Shown here piece after piece: positions 26,423 through 34,685 of a stretch of DNA of 64,000 nt (position 1 is the stretch's first letter; every line of letters begins with the position of its first letter). The notes beneath the pieces are model-generated. The model was not told where the DNA came from, did not search any database, and saw nothing but the letters and a program-made list of their open reading frames with translations. The translations under genes were made by a program, and so were the position numbers. Origin of the DNA: Microbacterium sp. AB (GTDB lineage Bacteria; Actinomycetota; Actinomycetes; Actinomycetales; Microbacteriaceae); assembly GCF_032878875.1 (NCBI RefSeq), contig NZ_CP118157.1:3534001-3598000 (forward strand). The letters are read 5' to 3'.

Positions 26423-28021
26423 TCAGCCGAGCTCGACGTCGTAGAGATGGAAGCGGGACGCGGAGTCGAACGCGAACCCGGTGACCTCGGGCTGCGACGC
26501 GTGCACCTGGTACACCTCGAGGACCGGGAACAGGTAGCCGTCCTCGATGATGATCCGCTGCGCCTCGTCGAGGAGCTCCTGGCGGGCGTCCTCATCGCTC
26601 GTGGCGGCCTGCTCGGAGAGGATCGCCTCCAGCTCCGCGTCGTCCACGACGGCCCAGTGCGACGGCGCGGCCTGCTCGAACATCACGCCCAGGGCGTCCG
26701 GGCCCGTGCGCGTGAGCGCGGCGAAGAGCACGTCGTAGCTGCGGTCGGCGATGGCGCCGAAGAAGCCGCCCGCGTCGGTGAAGTCGATCTGCATGTCGAT
26801 GCCGAGATCCTTGAGCTGCAGCTGGATGAGCTCCATCATCTCCTGCTCGTAGAAGCCGGTCGCCGTGAACGTGAGGCGCTGGCCGTCCTTCTCGCGGATG
26901 CCGTCGGCGCCCTCGGCCCATCCGGCGTCCTCGAGCGCGGCGATCGCGGCGTCGGGGTCGTACGCCATGAGGCCGGCCTGGCTCGTGTAGCCGCTCGTGC
27001 CGCTCGAGAGCGCGCTCGTCGGGGCCTCGCCGCCCGCGTACCCGAGCGTGGCGTTGATGTCCTCCCGGTCGATGCCGACGCGCAGCGCCTCGCGCACCGC
27101 GGGGTCGGCCAGGACCGGGTTCTCGAGGTTCGGGATGAGGCTCGTCGGGATGCCCGGGTTGGCCTTCGCGTAGATCGAGTAGCCCTCGTCGGCGATGCGC
27201 GGCTCGTCGGCGTACGGCAGCTCGCCCACGATGTCGAACTCGCCCGACTGCAGCCCGCCGACGCGGACGCTGGCCTCGGTCACGACGGCGAACTCGATGC
27301 GGTCGAGGTACGCGTCGCCCTCGTGGCCGCGGAGCCCGGACGCCCAGTCGTAGCCGTCGCGGCGGTCCATCGACACCTCGCTGTTGGGCGCGTACGCGTC
27401 GTAGACGAACGGGCCCGTGCCGATGACGCCGTCCTGGCACCGCGCCTCGGGCGTCTCCTCGGTCGTCGCCTGCGACACGAGGCCGAGGCTCATGGTGCTC
27501 GCGCCCTGCAGGAACGCCGCGTTGGGAGCGTCGAACGCGACGCGGAACGTCTGGTCGTCGACGATCTCCGTCCCTGCGTACCCCGAGAGGTACTGGCCGG
27601 CGAGGGACGCCGTCGAGCCGTCGGCCGCCATCTCGACGATGGCGTCGAAGTTCGCCTGCACGACCTCGCTCGTGAGCTCGGAGCCGTCGCTGAAGGTCAC
27701 GTCGTCGCGGAGGGTGAACTCGAATGCGGTCATGTCGTCGTTCGAGGAGAACTCCGAGGCGAGCCACGGCACGATCTCGCCCGTCTCGGGGTCCTGGTCG
27801 ACGAGCGAGTCGACAACCTGACGTCCGATGTACAGGGCCTGCGTGACGGTGGGCTGCTGCGGGTCGATGCAGCTGGGGTCGGTCTCGACGGCGAACACGA
27901 GCGTGCCGCCCGAGCCCTCGCCCTCGGAGCCGCCGCCTGCCGAGCAGCCGGCGAGAAGCGCCGTCAGGGCGACGGCGGAGCCTGCGGCGAGCGCGATGCG
28001 CCTCTTCGGGGATGTGTTCAC
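26423..28021 (-). CDS. Oligopeptide-type ABC transporter substrate-binding lipoprotein
   Basis: The 532-aa SBP_bac_5 protein has a lipoprotein signal (positively charged start, hydrophobic core, lipobox LLAGC) and then a Ser/Gly linker. The mature domain contains typical FEFTLRDDVTFSDGSELTSE and VIGTGPFVY segments. It captures an oligopeptide or similar solute outside the membrane. GTG 28021 is preceded by GAGAGGAAAA. It lies 41 nt after an amidohydrolase gene, which may act on the imported compound. Confidence 0.94.
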   Translation of the reverse strand: MNTSPKRRIALAAGSAVALTALLAGCSAGGGSEGEGSGGTLVFAVETDPSCIDPQQPTVTQALYIGRQVVDSLVDQDPETGEIVPWLASEFSSNDDMTAFEFTLRDDVTFSDGSELTSEVVQANFDAIVEMAADGSTASLAGQYLSGYAGTEIVDDQTFRVAFDAPNAAFLQGASTMSLGLVSQATTEETPEARCQDGVIGTGPFVYDAYAPNSEVSMDRRDGYDWASGLRGHEGDAYLDRIEFAVVTEASVRVGGLQSGEFDIVGELPYADEPRIADEGYSIYAKANPGIPTSLIPNLENPVLADPAVREALRVGIDREDINATLGYAGGEAPTSALSSGTSGYTSQAGLMAYDPDAAIAALEDAGWAEGADGIREKDGQRLTFTATGFYEQEMMELIQLQLKDLGIDMQIDFTDAGGFFGAIADRSYDVLFAALTRTGPDALGVMFEQAAPSHWAVVDDAELEAILSEQAATSDEDARQELLDEAQRIIIEDGYLFPVLEVYQVHASQPEVTGFAFDSASRFHLYDVELG

Positions 28022-28062
28022 GGTTTTCCTCTCGGGATGGAGGTGGTGCAGAACGTCGGGGG

Positions 28063-29265
28063 TCAGAGGTTCAGGGACCCGGAGACGAGGCGTCCCCGGG
28101 AGACGACGGCGACGATGCGGTCGGCGTCGAGGTGGGAGACGTCCTCCCAGGGGCGCCCGTCGATGACGATGAAGTCCGCGCCGTAGCCGGGCGCGAGGCG
28201 GCCGACGCGGTCGCCCATCCCGATCGCGTCGGCCGCGTCGCTCGTGGCCGAGACGAGCGCCCGCTCGGCGGTCCAGCCGAACGTCTCCGCCATGAGCCGG
28301 ACCTCGCGGTGCTGCTCGCCGAAGCGGACCATGACGCCGTTCGCATCGGTGCCGAGGACGAAGCGGACGCCGGCGGCCGCGGCTCCGGCGAAGTTCGCGT
28401 CGCGCTCGGCGACGACGGCCTGCGCCTTCGCGCGCGCGTCCTGGCCCACCGGCACCGTGCCGTCCGCGAGCCGGTCGTTGATGAGCAGGGTGGGTGCGAC
28501 GGGGATGCCGCGGGAGGTGACGAGCGGCCAGAGGGACTCCTCGAGCCCCGTGCCGTGCTCGATCGAGTCGACGCCCGCCTCGAGCGCGCGGCGGGCGCTG
28601 ACCGCGTCGTGGCTGTGCGCCGCGACGGGCATGCCGAGCGCGTGCGCCTCGTCGATCGTCGTGCGGATCTCCTCGATCGTCTGGTTGCGCCATCCCACCC
28701 GGTCGCCCATCGAGAGCACCCCGCCCGACGCGTAGATCTTGATGCCGTGGGCGCCCTGCCGGGCCCACTGGCGCACGAGCTTGCGGCACTCGTCGGGGCT
28801 GTCGGCGACGGGGTCGCGGTGCGGGTAGTGGGGCGGGATGAAGAGGTCGCCGTGCCCGGCGGTCATGCCGACCTGGCCGTGCACGCGCACGCGGGGCCCG
28901 ACCTGGACGCCGTCGTCGAAGACGCGGCTGACGGAGAGCTGGAGCGCGTCGCCCGCGAGGTCGCGCACGGTCGTGACGCCGGCGCGCATCGCGCGCTGCG
29001 CCTGCGCGGCGATGTGGAAGACCCTCTCGGTGTCGGGCGTGACGAGCGACCACGGCGATCCCCACGGCTGCTCCTGCGGCCCTGCGTATCCGCCGAGATG
29101 CACGTGGGTGTCCACGAGCCCGGGGATGACGGCGTAGCGCGGGCTCCCGCCGTCGCCGGTCGCCTCCACGGCCGTGATGAGATCGCCCTCCCACGCGAGA
29201 CGGCCCGCGCCGATGGCGCGGGTGCCGTCCCAGATGGCGACGTGGGACAGAGGGCTTTCGGGCAC
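28063..29265 (-). CDS. Metal-dependent amidohydrolase (imidazolonepropionase-like)
   Basis: The 400-aa TIM-barrel hydrolase has the first metal ligands DTHVHLG, GIKIYASGG (probable carboxylated-lysine strand), AAHSHD and the catalytic Asp in VLGTDANG. Related cytosolic enzymes include prolidase-like and N-acyl amino acid hydrolases. The operon with an oligopeptide importer suggests that the transported compound is a peptide or N-acylated amino acid cleaved after import. GTG 29265 is chosen because GGAG lies 6 nt upstream. The XRE-cupin regulator gene is just upstream on the same strand. Confidence 0.9.
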   Translation of the reverse strand: MPESPLSHVAIWDGTRAIGAGRLAWEGDLITAVEATGDGGSPRYAVIPGLVDTHVHLGGYAGPQEQPWGSPWSLVTPDTERVFHIAAQAQRAMRAGVTTVRDLAGDALQLSVSRVFDDGVQVGPRVRVHGQVGMTAGHGDLFIPPHYPHRDPVADSPDECRKLVRQWARQGAHGIKIYASGGVLSMGDRVGWRNQTIEEIRTTIDEAHALGMPVAAHSHDAVSARRALEAGVDSIEHGTGLEESLWPLVTSRGIPVAPTLLINDRLADGTVPVGQDARAKAQAVVAERDANFAGAAAAGVRFVLGTDANGVMVRFGEQHREVRLMAETFGWTAERALVSATSDAADAIGMGDRVGRLAPGYGADFIVIDGRPWEDVSHLDADRIVAVVSRGRLVSGSLNL

Positions 29266-29356
29266 GAGTACTCCAGGAGACGAGCGGGATGTCGCCGCGA
29301 ACGGGGTCTCCGTCCGACGGGAAGCGCGTGTGCCATCTTGCGGCCAACGCAACTAA

Positions 29357-29371
29357 TTTACCGACAGTAAA
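29357..29371. promoter_or_regulatory. Operator-like site TTTAC-N5-GTAAA before the amidohydrolase-ABC operon
   Basis: A perfect 5-bp dyad with 5-bp spacing stands out as an AT-rich island in the 161-bp gap between the XRE-cupin regulator and the operon. Sites of this size suit a dimeric XRE-family helix-turn-helix, so the adjacent regulator is the obvious candidate binder. Placement about 95 bp before the amidohydrolase start fits promoter control. Confidence 0.6.
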
Positions 29372-29426
29372 GCTATCCGTGTTACGTCCGGATGTCGTGC
29401 GGCCGAGAGTCCCGCGCCTGCGAGGG

Positions 29427-30032
29427 TCAGCCGCCCACGGGGTTCACGGAGAGGAACCGCGCGGGGGCCCGCAGGACGGCGGTGGGGCCGTGGGGCGTCT
29501 CGGCGTCGAGGAGGATCGAGTCGCCCGCCTCGAGCACGTGCTCGTCGTCGCCGTGGACGAGGAGCATCGAACCCTCCAGCATGTACAGGAACTCGACCCC
29601 CGCGTGCTCGTAGAGCGGGAACTCGTCCGACGCCCCGTTGAGCGTCACGATGACGGGCTCGAGCGACGGGCCGCTCGTGGACAGCAGACTCCCGAGGCTC
29701 GCGTAGCGGTGCCCCTGCCTGCTGCCGGCGCGCACCGACTCCGTGCCCTGGCCGGCCTTGACGACGACGGCCGCGCGCGGCGCATCCGCTCCCCGGAAGA
29801 GGGACGCCACCGGCACGTCGAGGGCGCGGGCGAGACGGTTGATGGTCGTGAGGCTCGCGGACGTCGACGCCGACTCGATGCGCGAGATCATGGCCGGGGA
29901 CAGCCCGGCGCGCGCGGCGAGATCCGCCGCCGTGAGACCGGCGGCCGCCCGGTAGTGGCGCACACGGTTGCCGACCGTCTTCTCCAGCCGCGACTCCTCG
30001 ACGGCGGAACGGGTCTCGTGCGGGTCGGTCAT
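29427..30032 (-). CDS. XRE-family regulator with C-terminal cupin domain
   Basis: The 201-aa protein has an N-terminal helix-turn-helix (LTAADLAARAGLSPAMISRI, about residues 33-52) and a C-terminal cupin barrel (for example GVEFLYMLEGSMLLVHGDDE and ILLDAETPHGPTA). PuuR-like members sense small metabolites with the cupin. Start ATG 30032 lies 7 nt after TAGTCT, so it is probably leaderless. It is transcribed towards the amidohydrolase/peptide importer operon, with an operator-like dyad in the gap, and is the likely regulator. Confidence 0.92.
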   Translation of the reverse strand: MTDPHETRSAVEESRLEKTVGNRVRHYRAAAGLTAADLAARAGLSPAMISRIESASTSASLTTINRLARALDVPVASLFRGADAPRAAVVVKAGQGTESVRAGSRQGHRYASLGSLLSTSGPSLEPVIVTLNGASDEFPLYEHAGVEFLYMLEGSMLLVHGDDEHVLEAGDSILLDAETPHGPTAVLRAPARFLSVNPVGG

Positions 30033-30108
30033 GCTCGACAGACTAGGCCAGCGCGCTCCCCCGCCCCCTGCGAGCGCCGCCGCCGACACCCACGGCGCTT
30101 TCCCCAAC

Positions 30109-30174
30109 GCCGGAGATCCCGCGAACGCCGGATCGGATCGGCCCGGATCATCCGGCGTTCGCGGGATCCCCGGC
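30109..30174. repeat. 25-bp inverted repeat with 16-nt loop in a divergent intergenic region
   Basis: Arms 30109-30133 and 30150-30174 pair at 24 of 25 positions; only 30114/30169 mismatch. The inner 19 bp are perfect, running from GATCCCGCGAACG in the left arm. It lies between two genes that point away from each other, so it is not a terminator for either. No protein-coding signal is seen here. Confidence 0.85.
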
Positions 30175-30241
30175 CCTCAGGACCGGACGCGCGGCGCAGC
30201 CGCCGCGAGTCCCGCCCGTCGACCCCGGTACCATCTGAGGG

Positions 30242-30721
30242 GTGAGTCTCAACGAGGTGCTGCTGCGCGTCGATCGATTCGCGGCCGGCCGTCAGCGCGA
30301 CATCCGCGTCCCCGCCGACAGGCTCGCCGACCCGTTCCTGCGCAGGTCGTGGCTCGTCGTCCGACTGCTCCTGGGCGTCGCGATCATGCTCGGCGTGAGC
30401 GCCGTGGGCATCGCCTTCTGGCTCACCGCGCAGGGCATGCCCGAGCCGTTCCTCGTGTGGTTCCGCAGCCTCGTCGTCCTGGGGCTGACCGGAGGCCTCG
30501 GCTACTTCTCGTTCCGCGCCGAGCAGGGCTGGTACTGGGCGTACTCGCGGATGCGCCTGTTCTCGTTCGTCTTCCCCGCCGTGACCCTGACGATCGCCGC
30601 CGTCCCCGGCCTGTATCCCGCGTGGATGACGGTCGAGCAGGTCGCCTTCGCCGCGCTCATGCTGGGGGTCGGCGCGCTGCTGTCGACGCGGCGGATGCGG
30701 GCGGCGTACCGCAAGGGCTGA
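30242..30721 (+). CDS. Hypothetical membrane protein, four helices
   Basis: The 159-aa protein has four clear hydrophobic segments (near residues 38-62, 70-86, 100-120 and 128-146) and basic ends. I do not recognise a family. GTG 30242 lies 7 nt after TACCAT (30229-30234), so the mRNA is probably leaderless. It is convergent with the ROK gene. Confidence 0.8.
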   Translation: MSLNEVLLRVDRFAAGRQRDIRVPADRLADPFLRRSWLVVRLLLGVAIMLGVSAVGIAFWLTAQGMPEPFLVWFRSLVVLGLTGGLGYFSFRAEQGWYWAYSRMRLFSFVFPAVTLTIAAVPGLYPAWMTVEQVAFAALMLGVGALLSTRRMRAAYRKG

Positions 30722-30851
30722 GGGCGGCCCGCGCACCGGGCCGCGTGGCCGGTCGGTGGATGAGTGCGGCCGACGTTGCGGATGAGCCCCACGAGGGCAC
30801 CCCTGTCCCACGACTCCGCGGACCGGACAGGCCGACCCGCCGACGGGCGCG

Positions 30852-31757
30852 TCAGCCCCGCAGCACGAGCGCGGCGGCGCCGATGATCGGGCCGTCGCCG
30901 CCGAGCGCGCTGCGGACGACGCGCGTTCTCTGCGCATAGGGCAGGACGGCCCATTCGCGCAGCGATCCGGCGACGAGGTCGACGTAGTCGTCCGACACCG
31001 CGGAGAAGCCGCCCGAGACGGCGATCACCTCGAGGTCGAGCAGCGACGACGCGTCGGCGAGCGCCTGCCCGAGGGTCTTCGCCGACCGTTCGATCGCGGC
31101 CCGCGCGATGCGGTCGCCCCTCGCCGAGGCGCGTGCGAGGTCCTCCCCCGTCTCGCCGTGCCATCCCTGCAGCTGCGCCCAGCGCACGCTCGACGGCCCC
31201 GACGAGATCTCCTCGACCGTGAGCTCGCCGACGTGCATCTGCCCCAGATGCCCCGCGTTGCCGGATGCTCCCCCGATGGCCCGGCCGTCGATGACGATGC
31301 CGCCGCCGACGCCGGTCGACACGACGAACGACAGCGACGCACGCGCTCCTGCGGCGGCGCCGATCCACGACTCGGCGAGCGCGAGGCATCCGCCGTCGTG
31401 ACGCAGCCGCACCGTGGGGTCGAACTGCCCCGTCGAGGCGATGACGGCGTCCCTCACCGCCTCGACGAGGCCGAATCCGTGCACGCCCCGCAGGTTGACG
31501 GGGCGGATGGTGCCCTCGACGAGGTCGATGGGCCCCGCGCTGCCGATGCCGGCGCCGACGAACTCCGCACCCTCCGGGAGATGGGCCAGCGCACGCGACA
31601 CGACGTCGGCGACGGCGGAGCGCAGCCGGTCCGGGGTGAGCTCCGGCCCGGTCGGCTGACGGTTGCGGCTCGCCGTCACGACGGCGCCGTCTCCGTCGAC
31701 GAGGGCGGCTTCGACCTTGGTGCCGCCGAGGTCGACGGCGAGCGCGATGCGGGTCAT
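30852..31757 (-). CDS. ROK-family sugar kinase-like protein
   Basis: The 301-aa protein has the N-terminal phosphate motif AVDLGGTKVEAALVD, GIGSAGPID and the second phosphate loop STGVGGGIVIDG. The catalytic Asp is present in RHDGG. The family zinc site (CxCGxxGC) after the GHLG motif is missing; the region reads GHLGQMHVGELTVEEISSG. Family members phosphorylate glucose or other sugars with ATP; a shifted substrate is possible. ATG 31757 is preceded by GAGGAG. It has no helix-turn-helix, so it is not a NagC-type regulator. Confidence 0.88.
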   Translation of the reverse strand: MTRIALAVDLGGTKVEAALVDGDGAVVTASRNRQPTGPELTPDRLRSAVADVVSRALAHLPEGAEFVGAGIGSAGPIDLVEGTIRPVNLRGVHGFGLVEAVRDAVIASTGQFDPTVRLRHDGGCLALAESWIGAAAGARASLSFVVSTGVGGGIVIDGRAIGGASGNAGHLGQMHVGELTVEEISSGPSSVRWAQLQGWHGETGEDLARASARGDRIARAAIERSAKTLGQALADASSLLDLEVIAVSGGFSAVSDDYVDLVAGSLREWAVLPYAQRTRVVRSALGGDGPIIGAAALVLRG

Positions 31758-31932
31758 GCGGGGCTCCTCTGCGTGGCGCGCCGGTGGGCACCCCTAGCGT
31801 ATCGACGCGGGCGTTCATCGGTGCCGAGGTGTCGCTTCCGGCCGCGATCACCGCCCGTGCCCACCACGGTGCGCCGTCCCGTCCATGCGATCGGCGCCGA
31901 TACGGGCCAGCAGGCTTCCGACGGCGACCGGC

Positions 31933-32511
31933 CTACTGCGGCTCGAGGCCGAGGTCGTCGAGGTCGACGGCGGCGAGCCACTGGAGTCCCTCCGCCTCGA
32001 TGCGCTCCTGCGCGCCGGTCCGGCGGTCGACGATCGTGGCGACGGCGACGACCTCGGCGCCGGCCTTGCGCAGCACCTCGACGGCCTTGAGCGGCGAGCC
32101 GCCCGTCGTGACGGTGTCGTCGAGCACGACGACGCGCTTGCCCTCGACGTCGGCGCCCTCGATCTGGCGCCCCCGGCCGTGGTCCTTCGGCTCCTTGCGG
32201 ACGACGAAGGCGTCGACGGGACGCCCCGCCGCGACCGACGCGTGCACGACGGCGTTCGCGATCGGGTCGGCGCCGAGCGTCAGCCCGCCGACGGCGGCCA
32301 CGCCGTCGACGTCGCGGATGAGGTCGAGGACGATGCGGCCGATCGCCGGAGCGGCGCGGTGGTCGAGTGTGAGCCTCCGCATGTCGACGTAGTAGGTGGC
32401 CTTCTTGCCGCTCGAGAGCGTGAAGTCGCCGTGGAAGACCGCGTCCTCCTTGATGAGGCGGATGAGCTCCTGACGGTCGGCTTCGAGCTCGGGCGTGGAT
32501 GCGATGGCCAT
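31933..32511 (-). CDS. pyrE: Orotate phosphoribosyltransferase
   Basis: The 192-aa protein has the PRPP motif VVVLDDTVTTGGS and the flexible catalytic loop RKEPKDHGRGRQIEG. It makes orotidine 5'-phosphate from orotate and PRPP in UMP synthesis. ATG 32511 follows TAAGCT by 7 nt (leaderless). It is divergent from exonuclease III and not part of a pyr operon here. Confidence 0.96.
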   Translation of the reverse strand: MAIASTPELEADRQELIRLIKEDAVFHGDFTLSSGKKATYYVDMRRLTLDHRAAPAIGRIVLDLIRDVDGVAAVGGLTLGADPIANAVVHASVAAGRPVDAFVVRKEPKDHGRGRQIEGADVEGKRVVVLDDTVTTGGSPLKAVEVLRKAGAEVVAVATIVDRRTGAQERIEAEGLQWLAAVDLDDLGLEPQ

Positions 32512-32696
32512 GCGCACCAGCTTAGAGAGCACGGATCGTGCGAGCACAATGCAGGAATCCCGCGGGGAGGGACCGACGAGAGCCCCGGCATCGCGCGGAC
32601 GCGGCAGCCGCCGCCGACCGTTCTTCCTGCGTGGTGTCGGGCGGCGCCCGGACTCGGATCGCGATCGGACGTCGCCGCGCGAAATAGGCTGGAGGC

Positions 32697-33536
32697 ATGC
32701 GTCTTGCCACCTGGAACGTGAACTCGATCCGCGCCCGCGTCGATCGCATCGTGTCGTTCGCGGAGCGGGAGCACATCGACGTGCTCGCGATGCAGGAGAT
32801 CAAGTGCAAGCCGGAGCAGTTCCCGTACGCGCGGTTCGAGGAGGCCGGCTATCACGTCGAGGCCCACGGCCTCGACCAGTGGAACGGGGTCGCGATCGCG
32901 AGCCGCGAGCCGCTCGAGGACGTGCAGTATTCCTTTCCGGGAATGCCCGGATTCAAGAAGGGGCATACAGGCGACGACGCGCCTCTGGAGGCCCGCGCGA
33001 TCTCCGCCCTCGTCGACGGCGTGCGCGTGTGGAGCCTCTACGTCCCCAACGGCCGCGGGCTCGACGACCCGCACTTCGCGTACAAGCTGAGATTCTTCGA
33101 GGCCCTGCGCGGGTACACGGCCAGCACGCTCGCAGGCGACCCCGACCTGCCTCTCGCGCTCGTCGGCGACTTCAACGTCGCGCCCTTCGACTCCGACAAC
33201 GGCGACCCCTCCATCGTCGAGGGCGTCTCGACGCACGTCTCCCCCGCCGAGCGCGCCGCGTTCCACGCGCTCGAAGAGGCCGGCCTGCAGGACGTCGTGC
33301 GGCCGCTCATCCCGACCGGCTACACGTACTGGGACTACAAGCAGCTGCGGTTCCCCCGCGACGAGGGCCTGCGCATCGACTTCGTCCTCGGCTCGCGCGC
33401 CTTCGCCGACGCCGTGGCCGGGGCGTCCATCGCGCGCGAGGAGCGCAAGGGCGACGGACCGAGCGACCACGTCCCGGTGGTCGTCGACGTCGACCTCTCC
33501 CCCGAGGACGACGACGTGCCGATGATCTTCGGCTGA
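32697..33536 (+). CDS. xth: Exodeoxyribonuclease III / AP endonuclease
   Basis: The 279-aa EEP nuclease begins RLATWNVNSIRARVDR and contains the metal ligand in VLAMQEIKCKPEQFPY, GDFNVAPFDSDN and the terminal catalytic PSDHVPV. It cuts at abasic sites and removes 3' blocking groups during base excision repair. TAGGCT (32685-32690) ends 6 nt before the ATG. Its TGA is immediately followed by the stop of the convergent kinase-like gene, with no gap. Confidence 0.96.
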   Translation: MRLATWNVNSIRARVDRIVSFAEREHIDVLAMQEIKCKPEQFPYARFEEAGYHVEAHGLDQWNGVAIASREPLEDVQYSFPGMPGFKKGHTGDDAPLEARAISALVDGVRVWSLYVPNGRGLDDPHFAYKLRFFEALRGYTASTLAGDPDLPLALVGDFNVAPFDSDNGDPSIVEGVSTHVSPAERAAFHALEEAGLQDVVRPLIPTGYTYWDYKQLRFPRDEGLRIDFVLGSRAFADAVAGASIAREERKGDGPSDHVPVVVDVDLSPEDDDVPMIFG

Positions 33537-34067
33537 TCACGCCTCCAGCGAGGCGAGCCAGCGCTCGACCTCGCGCGCCGACCGCAGGCGGATCACCTCC
33601 ACGTCCGGCCGCTCCCACAGCGACAGGGCGCCTGTCCGGTACTTCTGCCGCGTGCGCCATGCCCATCGCACGATGTGCTCGCGATCGGTGAGGATCGAGC
33701 GCAGCGGAGGCTCGACGTTCCCCGCGCTCCAGAGCGGCTCGCGCCGGAGGCGACGGCGGAGCGTCCGGCGGATGACGCGCGTCATCGTGACGCGCGTCGG
33801 GAGGTCGAGCCACACGACGGCCTCGGCCCGAGCGAGCATGACGGGCCTCGCGGCGCCGTACTGCCACTCCGTGACCCACTCGTCCCGCGCCGCCAGCGCC
33901 GCGACGTCGGCGAGGAACGTCTCCCGGGGCGTCCATCCGGGCCCCCAGTGCAGGTCGTCCATCTCGACGTGCGGGACGCCGAGCCGCTCGGAGATCCCCG
34001 CCGACAGCGTCGTCTTGCCGGAGCCTGCGACTCCGGCGACGAGGATGCGACGCGCGGGGAAGACCAC
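33537..34067 (-). CDS. P-loop nucleotide kinase-like protein (FlaR/adenylate-kinase-like)
   Basis: The 176-aa protein has Walker A GVAGSGKTT (residues 12-20), the DDLHW segment after strand 2 and a WLDLP Walker B, in the pattern of small adenylate-kinase-like NTPases annotated as topology modulation proteins. The true substrate is unknown. GTG 34067 follows TAGACT by 6 nt (leaderless). It converges on exonuclease III with zero spacing. Confidence 0.85.
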   Translation of the reverse strand: MVFPARRILVAGVAGSGKTTLSAGISERLGVPHVEMDDLHWGPGWTPRETFLADVAALAARDEWVTEWQYGAARPVMLARAEAVVWLDLPTRVTMTRVIRRTLRRRLRREPLWSAGNVEPPLRSILTDREHIVRWAWRTRQKYRTGALSLWERPDVEVIRLRSAREVERWLASLEA

Positions 34068-34088
34068 CGCGCGAGTCTAGCGGGGCGT

Positions 34089-34526
34089 TCAGCCCCCCTG
34101 CTCGGCCGAGAACGCCTCCGGCCCCTTCTCCGCCGCCACGGGATCCACCCACATGAGCTCGACGATGTTGCCGTCGGGATCGGTCATGCTGATGCCGTAC
34201 ATGAAGCCGTGATCCTGCGGCTCCGTGTTCTCGCCGCCGCCGGCCTCGAGGATCGTCGCGCGGATGGCGTCGACGTCGTCGCGCGACGCGCGGCTCAGGG
34301 CCGTGATGACCTGCGCGCCCTCGGAGCCGAGGACGACGGGCCGGGACGTGAACGTCGCGAAGAACTCCTTCGTGAGGATCATGAAGAAGACGTTCTCGTC
34401 CCACCTCACACAGGCGGCGTTCTCGTCGGTGAACTCCGGGACGATCGTCGCGCCGAGGGCCTCGTAGAACGCCTTGGCGCGGTCGAGGTCGGCGGTGGGC
34501 AGGTTGACGAAGATGTCGGTGGGCAT
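34089..34526 (-). CDS. VOC-family (glyoxalase/bleomycin-resistance-like) protein
   Basis: The 145-aa single-module VOC protein starts MPTDIFVNLPTADLDRAKAF and ends with the TDPDGNIVELMWVD strand carrying the usual Glu ligand. Related proteins are uncharacterised lactoylglutathione-lyase relatives. ATG 34526 has GGAG upstream. It is divergent from a histidine kinase gene. Confidence 0.9.
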   Translation of the reverse strand: MPTDIFVNLPTADLDRAKAFYEALGATIVPEFTDENAACVRWDENVFFMILTKEFFATFTSRPVVLGSEGAQVITALSRASRDDVDAIRATILEAGGGENTEPQDHGFMYGISMTDPDGNIVELMWVDPVAAEKGPEAFSAEQGG

Positions 34527-34685
34527 GCGGGGCTCCTTGCAGCGATGCGGTGTCGGATGCCGGGCGCGGTGCCGCACTGCGCCGGTGTCGAACCCTGGCA
34601 AGGCGCATGCGGTCGCGTCAAGAGCGAGGCCGAGATCCGTCCGGCGGGGGATGACGCCGCGCCCCGGTCTGCCTAGCGTGGGAGC

